Assembly (NCBI GenBank): GCA_036365515.1
Contig: CM070876.1
Span: 92,563,800-92,627,799 of the forward strand
DNA from: Torymus aiolomorphi
Lineage: Eukaryota > Arthropoda > Insecta > Hymenoptera > Torymidae
Length of the DNA: 64,000 bases
Direction: 5' to 3'
The translations under genes and the position numbers were made by a program. Position 1 is the stretch's first letter. Each line of letters starts with the position of its first letter. The notes beneath the pieces were generated by a model. It was not told the origin of the DNA. It did not search any database and worked only from the letters and a program-made list of their open reading frames with translations. This document shows positions 22,696 through 34,674 of this stretch, piece after piece.

Positions 22696-25600
22696 GAGCC
22701 ATTCCATGTCAGATTTACATTGATGTTTTTTTATGATTGAAATATTTTTTTTTATGAATCTTCATAAAAAAATATTCGATACGTATTTTTTTATTTTTCT
22801 TTTAGCCTCATAATTTTAAACTTATGATTTTTAGAAATTTAGGGTTATAACAAAGGAGATTTTTCTGAAACGCTTGCATTTCAATGAATTATCATTGTAA
22901 AAAATTCTTTCAGGAGAGGAAAAGTTAGGATTTTTTCTCAACTTTTCAGAAATTCAAACAAAAATTTGTTAGGAATTTTCGTTCTATTAAAATTTTATGA
23001 AATAAAGGAAAAAAGTGATTTTTTTATTACTTGGGCATTTTTTATATTCAGATTTAACGAAAAATAATAATCTTTGAAGTTTTAAGAATCTTTTGGTTCG
23101 TTTCCGATAATGAAATGACGTTTACTTTAAAAATTATAAGCAAATTAAAAGCACCGTGCGCTAAGTCTGCCATGAACGATATCGAGCGTCTAATTTTTTG
23201 TTTGTATGTATTAGTTACGTATTGTATCTCTAATAAAGTTCGCTTTTTTGGATCTTTTCTGGACGAAGTAAGAAATAAGTACATTAAACAGATATAAGAA
23301 TAAGTATATCAAACATGTAATCTTGAAGGATTTAATTTTTAATTACTTTTTGATATGTTGTTCATTTGCTTTTTTCCTTTGCTTTTTGAAAAGCAAAACA
23401 CTTCAATTTCATTTTATGTCGAGTATTTCTTAACATTCAATTCATAATTTTGGCCAGGTTTGATGCTATGCAATTTATGGGTGCCTGGAATGGCTCTGCA
23501 ATCTGCGAAACGCGTTTCCAAAAGTTTATTTTTGCTGTTATATTCCTCAGTATCTTTGTACAAAACAGTAATATTTTTTAAAGAAGAATCTCGTCTGGCC
23601 CAATTAAACAACTCTAATGCTGTCGATATTTGATCATTTGAAGGCATTTGTAAGCTCGCCCGATGTGCCAATCTTTTCAATGCACCACCTGCTCCATCGC
23701 ACGGTCCCTTTCCGTGAGCTGTGGTTTGAAAATGCCAGTCAGCCGATCGATGAAAATCTTGATCATGAAAATAAATATTTGCGAAATGCTTTAGATTTTT
23801 AAATTGCTCTGGTGCTCCATCCGAAAAATAAATACATTTTCTTATGTTGGGAAAGTGAAGATCTAGAAATTCATTAAAACCTTCAAGGAAAACGTAAACT
23901 GCAACAGCATCGTGTTTTGTACACTCTGATATAATAACCACAGTTTTGTGTTTTATAGAGCCATTCTCATTATAATAAAAAACAATTGGGAACAATGTAG
24001 CTTGTTTACGAATGCGTAATTTTCTGCAAAGTCACATACAACGAGGCATTCATCACTTTGTACATTTTTTTTTTAAAGTTTATAAAAGGAAGCTTGCTCG
24101 TTGGCGATGAAAGAATGATGCAAAAAAATTCTTCCTGATGTACAGAAATTTAATGCGAATTCTTGAGGTGTTACGTTCGTAGTTTTTCAGATCGTTCGAG
24201 GTTTCGAAACCCAATGTTTGTGAACCACTGATTGGACTAGGTTTTTATGTAAAATTTTAATTATAGCATCTTGTAAAACTTCATTTTTCGGACAAGCATC
24301 GCCTTGTCCTAAATAGCATTTGTAATTAGGATTTTGGCACAATAGTAGCAATAATATATCTTGATAATGTTCGACTTCACAATTTTCCTCTTTCATTAAC
24401 TTTACAATATGACTCCCTATGAAAAATTATTTCAGATGTAAGAACTTTAATTTTCATGGTTTTTGCAAATAAATAATAACGATATCACTTGTTTAATTCT
24501 GTACAATAGGATTTAGGATGTTATTAAAATATTTAAGATAAAATAGAAACAAACAATTTTCAAGATAGTGATATCGTTTTTACGGATATAAAGTAATAAT
24601 TTGATTACCCAATGCGATTAACTTCATATTTTCATGAATGGGACATACGCAAACTGAATGCGTACCGCCTGCGCCTGTTAATACACAATGCGCTGGTCTC
24701 AAGGTAGCAAAACTCGAGAAGCCGATTTTTATATCAGGATTTTCAAACTTGAATTTCTTAAAAATTTCTTTGAGATTTCCCATTATCAGTCGCTTTTGAT
24801 ACACCGATTTTTGGCCATTAATTTTGACAGATTTTGTATCTTTTTAGCCTGGCATTACAGAGTTTACATCGTCTGATTCATAAAACTGTTTAACTTTCAG
24901 TTTTTTTGAAGCAGATAAAGATTTTCCTGAATAAAACAATTGTAAAGTACAAGAATATAGCTGATATTTTATTTTTTCACATAAACGGATTATTAACATA
25001 CCTTTATTTGGATTGGGCACCGACAAAATTCCTTTTTGTAAAATCGATTGCCTAGCTTTACGAATCATGTAACGAGATGTCCCCATAATTTTAGCGGCAT
25101 GTAACTATTTATATTGTAAGGGCAAGAGTGTCAATAGTTGCAATTTTTCATTCATTGGGGCTTTTTTTATGGTGAAATTTTTTCTTCCATCGGGAAATCA
25201 TTGTGTCAGGAATCATTATATCGCTCTTTGTATATGAGAAAGAGAAATAACTCGATAAATTTTTTTACTCTAATAATGTTAAGCTAATAATAGTTGCAAT
25301 TCTAACTTACATCTGATATATCACTGTAAAGAGAAGAATCATCCGGGTCACCTTATCTGATTCGTCACTCAAAAGTAAAGGACTGTCGCATGAATCTGAT
25401 TCTGACTCTGATTCAATTGTATAACGCGTCTCTTCTAAATTGTAAATAATTAGATTACCATTCTTAGAATGATATTAAAAAAAAACTAAATACTAGAACC
25501 TTTAGAAGTAATTTTTCCGATGCGTAACCTGCACGACGGACATACGACATCATTTGCATTCAAACAATCTATTTTTTTCAACATTAATTCAGATGGTCGC

Positions 25601-26249
25601 CGTAAATTCTCACTTCGTCCAGAATGTAATGATTCTCTAAAAGGATTGCAACAACGGTACTTAAATCTTACAGACGACATCATGTAAATGACGAAAAAAG
25701 TGAACTTTATTAGAGATACAATACGTAACTAATAGATACATACAAACAAAAAATTAGACACTCGATATCGTTCATGGCAGACTTAGCACGCGGTGCTTTT
25801 AATTTGCTTATAACTTTTAAACTAAAGGTCATTACATTATCGGAAACGAACCAAAAGATTCTTAAAACTTCAAAGATTATTATTTTTCGTTAAATATGAA
25901 TATAAAAAATGCCCAAGTAATAAAAAATCACTTTTTTCCTTTATTTAAAAAAATTTTAATAGAGCGAAAATTCTTAACAAATTTTTGTTTGAATTTCTGA
26001 AAAGTTGAGAAAAAATCCTAACTTTTCCTCTCCTCAAAGAATTTTTTACAATGATAATTCATTGAAATACAAGCGTTTCAAAAAAAGTTCCTTTGTTATA
26101 ACCCTAAATTTCGAAAAATCATAAGTCTAAAATTATGAGGTTATAAGAAAAATAAAGAAATATGTATCGAATATTTTTTATGAAGACTCATAAAAAAAAT
26201 ATTTCATTCATAAAAAAAACATCAATGTAAATCTGACATGGAATGACCC
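22696..26249 (-). mobile_element. DDE transposon with ~550-bp terminal inverted repeats
   Basis: The ends GAGCCATTCCATGTCAGATT and, on the other strand, GGGTCATTCCATGTCAGATT continue as inverted repeats to about 23253 and 25693. The flanks are ATGA (left) and ATAA (right), at best an imperfect four-base target duplication. A decayed transposase gene lies on the minus strand between the arms. It belongs to the same family as the elements at 26464, 30046 and 56205. The four-base target site and the protein motifs suggest a Sola-like superfamily, at low certainty. Confidence 0.8.
23414..25683 (-). pseudogene. DDE transposase, decayed
   Basis: Reading from 25683 downward, a Cys-containing N-terminal motif (RCCNPF, then VCPSCRLRIGK) is followed by a central region with CVLTGAGGTHSVCVCPIHEN (near 24640). 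The catalytic segments come last: CDFAENYAFV with the first Asp at 24031-24033, YFSDGAPEQF with the second Asp near 23820, and TAHGKGPCDG near 23700, which probably holds the third acidic residue. Several frameshifts and stops break the frame, so no full protein can be made. The last piece, 23414-23995, is the longest open part. Homologues with the same motifs lie at 31452-33372 and 57048-58908. Family assignment is by shared motifs among these copies; the Sola-like label is inference. Confidence 0.75.
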
Positions 26250-26269
26250 ATAAGTACTGTTTCACTTAT

Positions 26270-26445
26270 ACACTGTTTTTATATATGTCTGCATAAGTCC
26301 GGTTCCGAATCTCTTTCTGTCTGCATAAGTCATGCTTGACTAAAGAAATAATCTCTTCCTTATGCCAACGTCTGCATAAGTACCACAAAGTCTGCATAAG
26401 TCTCTTTCAACCTGTGAAAACGTCTGCATAAGTCTGGGTTGTTAC
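26270..26445. repeat. GTCTGCATAAGT word array with conserved 16-nt core
   Basis: Six near-identical copies of GTCTGCATAAGT lie in plus orientation, together with the core TGACTAAAGAAATAAT at 26337-26352 followed by CTCT. The array is squeezed between two DDE transposons and abuts a TA-rich tract. Confidence 0.75.
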
Positions 26446-26463
26446 AGATATATCTATATATAT

Positions 26464-28489
26464 GGGAGCGTCCAGCAGAAACGGCCCACCGAGCGCGCGC
26501 GGTGCCTTTTTTTGCGTAAAAGGCGCTCTGTTTAACTCGCTCATAATCGTATGCTGCGTCTTTGAAAAAAAAAATCAAGGATCTATATCGATAGATTTTT
26601 TTCCGCTCTTTCCAATTGCGTCATTGTTTTTATTGCGAAACGTGTTCTTCCGGACGAAAACTCGAGTTGAATATTGAAAGCCATTTTTCTCAAAGTATAT
26701 CATGTTTTTTTTCAAAATAAACTACACCATTAGAAAGTACAACTCTTAAGCTTCAAAACCCTATCTTGGAGAAGTTGGAGAAATAAAGGGTTTAAAAGTA
26801 ACAACATGAAAAAGACAGCGCCGAGGGTCCGCGCGAGCCCCTCGCGCCCGTGTGTACGGCACGTTTAAGTGCACGCTTTCTTCAATTCGCTAATAATCGT
26901 GTACCAAGTCTCTGAAAAAAGAACTAAGGACATATATCGATAGATTTTTTCCTGCTCTTTCCAATGGTGCTATTATTTTTATTCCGAAATGCTTCCTTCT
27001 AGTTGAAAATTCCATTTGAATGTTTAAACTCTATTTTTTCAATAAAATATCAGTTTTTTCTTCAAAATGAATTATATTCTTCAAAAGTACAAGTCTTAAA
27101 CTATAAAATATTATATTTTTAAGTTGAAACATGAAAAGTTCAAAAATAGTAAGATCAAAAAGACAGCAGCTAAAACACAATATTTAGGACGACATTCGGC
27201 AAATTTACTGAATCCTATTTTCGATCCAGGATACTGTTGCTTATATTTTAAATATAGTTCTCGAAGATTGTATAAAACAAGCCGTTTCTGGATGTAACGT
27301 TTTGTGCCATCATCATTTTTTATACATTTGTTATCTTTATAGCCTGGCATAATTCTACCATTCTCATCACTTTCATAGAAGAGCTTTGCTTGATCTAAAG
27401 TATCACTTGATATTTTTTTATTTCCTCTGTTGTTATTTAATTGGGCTCGGTTATCAAATAATTTACACTTCGATGAAAGTCGACGAGACAAGTTTTTAGG
27501 AAGTAATTTCAAAAGTAATATCTTTTCCATTTTTGTCAAATTATGGTCATTCAACAATTTTTCAAATTAAAAATAATTTCTTTTGAATCTTCTATTGAAA
27601 TCTCACTCTCTTCTTCAATCTGAGCATTAGATTTTATTCGACAAGAATCGCATATTTTGTCTCTATCAGTTAAATTTGGATAACAAGCTCTAAGTTTATC
27701 GGAAACAAACCTAAGTTTCGATGAATGCTTTATTTCATCAAATGGATTACAGCAACGATTTAAAATGTTAGACATTTTATTAAGCTTTTTTTAATTAAGA
27801 AAATAATAAATATTGAGAAAGAAAAATTATTAAAAATATAATATTTTATAGTTTAAGACTTGTACTTTTGAAGAATATAATTCATTTTGAAGAAAAAACT
27901 GATATTTTACTGAAAAAATAGAGTTTAAACATTCAAATGGAATTTTCAACTAGAAGGAAGCATTTCGGAATAAAAATAATAGCACCATTGGAAAGAGCAG
28001 GAAAAAATCTATCGATATATGTCCTTAGTTCTTTTTTCAGAGACTTGGTACACGATTATTAGCGAATTGAATAGAGCGTGCACTTAAACGTGCCGTACGC
28101 ACGGGCGCGACGGGCTCGCGCGGACCATCGGCGCTGTCTTTTTCATTTTGTTACTTTTAAACCCTTTATTTCTCCAACTTCTCCAAGATAGGGTTTTGAA
28201 GCTTAAGAGTTGTACTTTCCAATGGTGTAGTTTATTTTGAAAAAAAAAACATGATATACTTTGAGAAAAATGGCTTACAATATTCAACTCGAGTTTTCGT
28301 CCGGAAGAAAGCGTTTTGCAATAAAAACAATGGCACCATTGGAAAGAGCAGGAAAAAATCTATCGATATAGGTCCTTGGTTTTTTTTTCAAAGATGTAGC
28401 ATACGATTATGAATGAGTTAAACAGAGCGCCTTTTACGCGAAAAAAGGCACCGCGTGCGCTCGCTGGCCCGTTTCTGCTGGACGCTCCC
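26464..28489 (-). mobile_element. Deletion derivative of the DDE transposon family, with dimeric inverted repeats
   Basis: The ends GGGAGCGTCCAGCAGAAACG and CGTTTCTGCTGGACGCTCCC are exact complements. Each arm contains two diverged copies of a roughly 400-bp unit marked by ATCGATAGATTTTTTCC, CTCTTTCCAAT and AAAGTATATCATG. The flanks ATAT and ACAT may be a target duplication. Only the N-terminal third of a transposase remains inside. The same dimeric arms occur in 56205-59817. Confidence 0.8.
27111..27775 (-). pseudogene. Transposase N-terminal fragment
   Basis: The segment 27775-27551 encodes the N-terminal motif RCCNPFDEIKHSSKLRFV followed by ICDSCRIK. The overlapping frame 27557-27111 continues through IMPGYKDNKCIKNDDGTK and GFSKFAECRPKYCVL. 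At that point it runs directly into inverted-repeat sequence, so everything from the GTHSVCVC motif onward, including all catalytic Asp residues, has been deleted. The two parts are offset by a frameshift near 27555. Identity with 58908-58300 is high. A truncated DNA-binding protein could in principle act as a repressor, but the frameshift argues against a product. Confidence 0.75.
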
Positions 28490-28536
28490 ACATATCTTCC
28501 TATATTATATAGTTGTAAGGCTCAAAATAGGTACCT

Positions 28537-28652
28537 ACCCCCTCTACTCCCCTCCACACCAATCCCCTCTCCCCCCTCCGATACCCTCCACGCCCTCCAC
28601 GTCCCTCCACAGACCCCTCCACCTACCCCTCCACCTATCCCACCATACTTAA
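28537..28652. repeat. Pyrimidine-rich low-complexity tract
   Basis: Repeats of CCCCTCCACC and CCCTCCACG on the plus strand give Pro/Ser/Thr-rich open frames that I treat as artefacts. Confidence 0.85.
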
Positions 28653-28689
28653 TCCATTCCTCATATTATGTTAAAAATTTTATATAGTG

Positions 28690-29490
28690 TGTTTCCGGAT
28701 TCGCTGATAATGAATCAGTAATCAGATTTTGAGAATTCAAAATTTGCGGATCGATGATGGCGGCCAAATATTGAAATATTACTGGATCTTGCTGAAAAAT
28801 GTATGTACGGGACTTCTGGATTCGCTGATTACGAATCTGAACTCATATTTTGCCAAATCAAAATGGCGGCCTAATATTGAAATATTACTGAATTTTGCAA
28901 TTGTATATAGGGGATTTCTGGATTTGCATGATGACGAATCTGAATTCAGATTATGAAAATTCAATATGACGGATCGAAGATGCCTGCCAAATATAGAAAT
29001 ATTACTGGATTTTGCTGAAAAATGCATGTACGGAATTTCTGGATTTGCTGATTACGAATCTGAACTCAGATTTTGAAAATTCAAAATAGTGGACTCAAGA
29101 TAGCGGCCAAAATTTTGAATTTTACCGGAATTTGCTAAAAATTGTATATTGTGAGTTTCCGGATTCGTTGATTAGGAATCTGAACTCAGATTTTGTAAAT
29201 ACAAAATGGCGGCCAAAAATTGAAATATTACTGGATTATGCTGAAAATTGTATATACGGGGTATCTAGATTCGCTAATTACGAATCTGAACTAATATTTT
29301 GCCAATTCAAAATGGCGGCCAAATATTGAAATATTACTGAATTTTGCGATTGTATATGGGGGATTTCTGAATTCGTATATTAGGATTTCTGGATTCGATG
29401 ATTACGAATCTGCGCTCAGATTTTAAAAATTCAAAATGGCGGACAAGAATTAAAATATTACTGGATTTTGCTGAAAAATTAGTTTATAAT
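28690..29490. repeat. Satellite of ~105-120-bp units inside the Helitron-like element
   Basis: Seven or so units are visible, each with TTTCTGGATTCGCTGATTAC, GAATCTGAACTCAGATTTTG, AAAATGGCGGCCAAATATTG and AAATATTACTGGATTTTGCT segments. Divergence between units is moderate. The AAAATGGCGGA and AATATGGCGGC words also occur in the inverted repeats of the neighbouring element at 30046-34044. Confidence 0.85.
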
Positions 29491-30045
29491 CAATAAATAA
29501 AAAATAATATCAGAGCTGACGTAAGGAACTACATATATATTATGCATTATTTTGTTAAATATAAATATACCTAATATTTTAAAAATTAATAAATGTTAAG
29601 AATCATTTTTTTAAAAAACATTACAGAAATTTAAAAGAAAAAATGTTACATGATATTATTTAATAGGGGGTTATTCTTATTCATTATTATCAATATTTAT
29701 CTTCATATGAAATATAATCCGCAACTACAATTATAAGATTAATTTTAAATCACATTATTATATTTTTTAAAATAATCAATTTTTATATATAATTAAAACT
29801 TAAATAACTTACCATATTTATTTGATCCAAATTTTTGTGATTATTCATTGAATGAATATTCGAGCATATCTAACAAATTTAGAAAAAAAGATTTTTAAAA
29901 ACAAAATTCAGTTTACACATATTTTAGATAAAGATTTTCAGTTGTATTAGCTTTAGCTATAGTATTCTTTTTTAACAATTCACACTAAAAATGGGGGTTG
30001 GCGAGCTGAGCGAGCAGGAGGCGAAGCCTCCTAGTATATATATAT

Positions 30046-33000
30046 GGGGCATTCTCTGTCAACGCGACTCCCCCTCTGCCCAGAACAATTTTGATCCAAA
30101 TGGGGTCTACCTGGGCTCAAATGAAAGCTCTTGACTTCTACTTTCGAACGCCGTCCGGCGATTGCGAAAATTCAAAATGGCGGATCCAATATGGCGGCTG
30201 AAAGTCTCGGAATGATGGAAAAACAAGTTTTTCTTCACTCTAATAGCGAATCTGATACGAAAATTGTTATTTCTGCCACTAATATGAAGTTTGCGACATA
30301 TTTTCTTACTACTACCGTTCAAAGCGAGCGGTTAAAATTATATTTCAAGGTCATTTTGAAGGTCAAAAGTTATTTTCTGGATTTTCGGACTAGTATTCCA
30401 CGGAACTAGTAGAAAACTTGATTACGATCATAACTAGACTTGACCTTGGATCATTTTTCAAGGTCATTTTCATGGTGAATTCTAATGTTAATAAACCGAT
30501 TCTTTCGCAGTTATACTTCTTCAATTCATGCTATCAATCGGTTCTAATTCGGAACAGTAACAGAAAAACTGTGGTTATATCCACACTTTGAAACATTTCA
30601 GAATCACTGAAAAAAGTTTGGTGGAGAAGAAACACGTTAGCGTAGAGTATCAGTACCAAATGCAAGAATTGTTTCGTAACTAAACATTAAGTCCTTTACT
30701 CTCCCATTTTAGAGCAAATGTTGCACTAAAATTGTTCCGCATTTAATCTATTTAATCGTTCTTCAGGAGTACAAAAGTTTAGGGCAGAAGAAGCACTAAA
30801 AAGTGTGGCAATGGTACAACACATTTGTGCTGCTACTGCTTTTTTGATTTGGTGCTCCTCCTGCACAAAAATCGTGCAGTATACGCACTGAGAGAAAAAA
30901 ACCGACGTGACGCCGTGGATGCTATAGTTGGTGTAAGACCGTGTGACTATACACGTATACAATACGATCAAAAATTGCAAAACTTTTGAATTTTGCAATT
31001 TTTGAATTGACTTTGAAGGTCAACAACGAGGTCAGATTCAAGGTCATCAGACCAGACAAATCCTCGTTGAAAATTACTTACGGTATGACCTTAGCTTTTT
31101 CAAAAAATATCGTTTCTGGGAAAATACGGGGGTCACATACTTTTTGATAACCCTGTAATTAAACTTTACAATAGAACATTTCTAAAATCTCTCTAACTTT
31201 TTTTATTCCTCTTTCGAAACTCTTTAAGTACCGATGCTTCTCTAAAAGTTTAGTGCGGTTGTTACTCTAACTCTTTGGTGTATCTGTGGTTCTATATTTC
31301 GTGCACTATCTTTCCTAAACGTTTCGTACATATAGTTCCCATCGATTTTCGAGAGGATTCAAATTAATTCGAAGATATTTTTCACAGCACCTGTTCTAAC
31401 AGTCCTACGTTATTATATTCGAGTATTATCACTTACTTAGATGGATTGAATATGTCTACTGTAGCACGGTCCGATCGTTGTATCAACCCTCTCAATGGTA
31501 AGGGTCACATATGTAATGATTTACGCTTGTTGTCGAACAACTTAAAACGAAGATTTCCAGATTTGCCAGATAATTCAAAAATTTGTAGTAAGTGTAGAAA
31601 GTTATGTGGATCTCCCATTTCATCTATTGGTACAAGAGATAACGAAGGCAACAACGAATATGAAAACATGGATATAGAGACGACATCAGAAAACACTGGT
31701 ATTGATAAATCTGTACAAGAAGCTACACGATCAGCTAGAGAAATCGAATTGGAAGACATGTTTTCAGAATTAAAAGAAAAGTTTTCTAGATTAGCAGTTA
31801 ATGACCCTTTGAAACTAACTATACTTACAATCGCCCCATCAACTTGGAATATTAGTCGAATTTCCCGTGAATTCAATACATCAAGACATTTAGTACGAAA
31901 GTCGAAAAAACTCAAAGCCGATGGAGGTATTTTAGCTACAACAACGGCTAAACATGGTAAAACTTTGTCAAAGGCAGTAATAGAAGTCATTGTTGAATGT
32001 TATAATAACGATCTACACAGTCGGATGATGCCGGGTCGAAAAGATACTGTCTCTGTTATTATTGATGGACATCGGACTCAGGTGCAGAAACGTCTTTTAT
32101 ATTTCGATTTACGAGAACTTTACGAATTATTCAAGATAGCAGAACCAACAGTGCAAGTAGGATTGAGTACTTTCGCGAAATTACGACCAAAACATTGTGT
32201 TCTTGCTGGTGCTAGAGGAACGCATAGCGTCTGCGTTTGCACCACTCATCAAAATTGTAAATTGATGTTGGATGCAATCGATATTCAGAAGCTCACGAAA
32301 AATCAAGAAGAACCCATTTGTAGTTATAAAGATTGTTTACAGCAAATTATGTGTAAGAATCCTACACCTGACTGTCACTTGGATGAATGTTCGAAGTGCC
32401 CTGGTTCTGAAAATCTTACGTCTCCTTTACTTGAAATATTGGATGGGGCAAATATCTCACAAATTGAGTACTGTGCGTGGTCAGAAACGGATAGATCAAC
32501 TTTGCAGAATTTAACTCTACCAGTTGAAGAATTTGTTGATGAATTATATGCCAAATTGGCGATACTCAAACCCCACTCATATATTGCCAAAGAACAAGGT
32601 AATTTCATTGCTCAAACAAAAAGTAATCTAGGCAATAGAGAAGTTCTGATAATGTTCGACTATTCTGAGAATTACTCTTTTGCAGTTCAAGATGCATCTC
32701 AAGCCTTCCATTTTAATAATGACCAGTGCACTATTTTTCCAGCTATTTACTATTATAAAGAAGATTCAGAGCTGAAGCATGAAAGTTGTGTATTCTTGTC
32801 GAATAGTTTGAAGCATGACACTTCTTCTATCTATACTATTCAGAATTTATTGATTCCAGAAATCAAGAGAAATGTAAAAAAAACTTAAAAAGATTATTTA
32901 CGTGACAGATGGAGCAAAAAAGCATTTCAAGAACCGCTTTCAGATAGCAAATCTTCTTCATCATGAGAAGGATTTTGGTATTGAGGCAGAGTGGCATTTT

Positions 33001-34044
33001 TGCGCCACTGCTCATAGTAAAAGCTGTTATGATGGCCTTGGTGCAATATTTAAAAGAGAAGCTTATATAGCTAGCTTGAAGGCGAAACCGAAAGATGCTA
33101 TTCTGACGCACACATGTCTTGTGAAGTGGGCTAAAAATCATTTTGAAAATATAAGGATTTTTTATTTTACGCAGACTGAACATGATAAATTCAAAAGGAA
33201 ACTCAATCGTAGGTTTCAAGATGCATTACCTGTCCCACAGATTCTTAAACATCATTCTTTTCAATTATCAAGTGACGGGAAAGTTATCATGAAAAGGTAC
33301 TCGAATGCTGCTAAGTCTGTATCTGTTCTACTTTCATTTTCAATGGGAAAATATACTGAATTTTTTTTATAATATTCAAGTTTTTCTATTTTTTATCCTC
33401 CTTTTTTTAATTTTTTTTATGTTCTGAGAGAAGTAGTACCTCCACGTGGTTCAGAATGGGTTATGCTAAAACTACTTGATAGTTCTATTGTGGAACTTTA
33501 TCTTCTCTAAGGATTTTATACATGAAATTTTTAGATCGCCGGTCCCACGATATGCACAAAGGAACAAATGTCTCATAGGAGGTTACGTTCAATAAAACAT
33601 TAATTATGCAGAGACAGAAATCATGACCTTGAAAAATGATCCAAGGTCAAGTCTAGTTATGATCTTAATCAAGTTTTCTACTAGTTCCGTGGAATACTAG
33701 TCCGAAAATCCAGAAAATAACTTTTGACCTTCAAAATGACCTTGAAATATAATTTTAACCGCCCGCTTTGAACGGTAGTAGTAAGAAAATATGTCGCAAA
33801 CTTCATATTAGTGGCAGAAATAACAATTTTCGTATCAGATTCGCTATTAGAGTGAAGAAAAACTTGTTTTCCCATCATTCCGAGACTTACAGCCGCCATA
33901 TTGGATCCGCCATTTTGAATTTTCGGAATCGCCAGACGGCGTTCGAAAGTAGAAGTCAAGAGCTTTCATTTGAGCCTAGGTAGACCTCATTTGGATCAAA
34001 ATTGTTCTGGGCAGAGGGGGTGTCGCGTCGACAGAGAATGCCGC
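30046..34044 (+). mobile_element. DDE transposon with near-complete transposase
   Basis: The inverted ends start GGGGCATTCTCTGTCAACGC (left) and GCGGCATTCTCTGTCGACGC (right, other strand) and extend for about 390 bp. ATAT flanks both sides, although the site is TA-rich, so this is weak support for a four-base duplication. Between the arms lie about 1 kb of non-coding sequence and the transposase 31452-33372. Among the four family members in the window this is the youngest by coding integrity. Confidence 0.85.
31452..33372 (+). CDS. DDE transposase with one frameshift (~640 codons)
   Basis: The ATG at 31452 is preferred over the TTG at 31446. Motifs in order: an N-terminal Cys cluster (RCINPLNG, ICSKCRKLC; residues about 9-55), a helix-rich region with HTH-like NISRISREFNTSRHLVRKS (about 133-151), the family block KHCVLAGARGTHSVCVC (about 250), and a Cys-rich segment CHLDECSKCPG (about 315). 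The catalytic blocks follow: MFDYSENYSF with the first Asp near 404, YVTDGAKKHF with the second Asp, and TAHSKSCYDG with the probable third acidic residue. The first frame stops at 32886-32888, right after a run of eight A (32876-32883); the second frame resumes at once and runs to 33372. A single-base insertion in the A run explains this, so it may be a recent lesion or an assembly error. Transposition within the element is the expected role. The superfamily is probably Sola-like, by inference. Confidence 0.85.
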
Positions 34045-34065
34045 ATATATATATATATATATATG

Positions 34066-34669
34066 GGGTATTCTTTGCGAACTCGATCACCCCACTGCCA
34101 AAAATTTGACGCAACGTGTCTCACTCCCCTTGTTTAACCCGTGACCAGCCATCTAGGAAAGTAGATATTCACCATAGTGGTATGGACGGTGATTCTCAAC
34201 TACCAGATGTACCGTATACTGACGTCACAGTCGAATTACCCAGATCCGGGAAAACCAGAGAAAGGAATTGTGAGTGCTGCTCATGTAATCCCAGCTAATT
34301 CACAAATTGTCAAACCCAAAGGGACACCCGTTCAGTCTCGACTGACGTACCTAGAACAGAGGATGGCAGATTGACCATCATATACTTATCTGGCGGAGAA
34401 GGCGAACGTCTCACAATTATAGCGAACCTCCTTTCTCTTATCTCCATCGCCATGTATTTAACTCCTACTTGTGAATATTCGTCTCTCTCTGACTTGCCTT
34501 AGCTGTCGCATCGCTCACGTACGTCGGGCGGAACATAGACGCGCGCAATCGTCATTGAACTTCAAAATTATCCCGATTTCTAGTAGTTTGTTTAGACAAA
34601 CCCCTTTTAAGTCTGCCTCTGTAATAGTAGTTTGCTGTATAGTTATAATTTGGTTCGTTTACTCGTGTC
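34066..34669. other. Left end of a related transposon, then unassigned sequence
   Basis: After the (TA)n at 34045-34064 the sequence GGGGTATTCTTTGCGAACTC is similar to the termini of 30046-34044, and TCACCCCACTGCC parallels CTCCCCCTCTGCC there. No matching right end is found. Small open frames at 34116-34374 are unrecognised. The copia element is inserted at 34670. Confidence 0.4.
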
Positions 34670-34674
34670 AAAAC

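Larger units (their letters stand above)
28495..30034 (+). mobile_element. Candidate non-autonomous Helitron
   Basis: The right end has a 7-bp-stem hairpin AGGAGGCGAAGCCTCCT running into CTAG (30031-30034) and followed by T. The left end is TC at 28495-28496 preceded by A, followed by TTCCTATATTATATAG. A 5' TC, a 3' hairpin with CTRR, and insertion between A and T are the classic Helitron signs. No Rep/helicase gene is present. The body contains a pyrimidine-rich tract and a satellite array, as is common in Helitron-derived elements. The 5' boundary is less certain than the 3' one. Confidence 0.5.

Noticed and set aside
26270..26445. CRISPR-like array of regularly repeated 12-nt words
   Set aside because: Words are too short, spacing is irregular, the host is a eukaryote and there are no cas genes; it is better explained as a transposon subterminal array.
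28409..28687. Proline-rich protein
   Set aside because: It is a translation of a CCCTCCACC low-complexity tract spanning the boundary between two mobile elements.
30107..30409. Open frames in the inverted repeats near 30.1-30.4 kb and 33.7-34.0 kb
   Set aside because: The same peptides appear in both terminal repeats of one transposon, mirrored; they reflect the repeat and not a gene.
32870..32910. Programmed frameshift in the transposase
   Set aside because: The needed shift is +1 over an A run with no known stimulatory context, and relatives in the window do not show a conserved site. A point indel is simpler.
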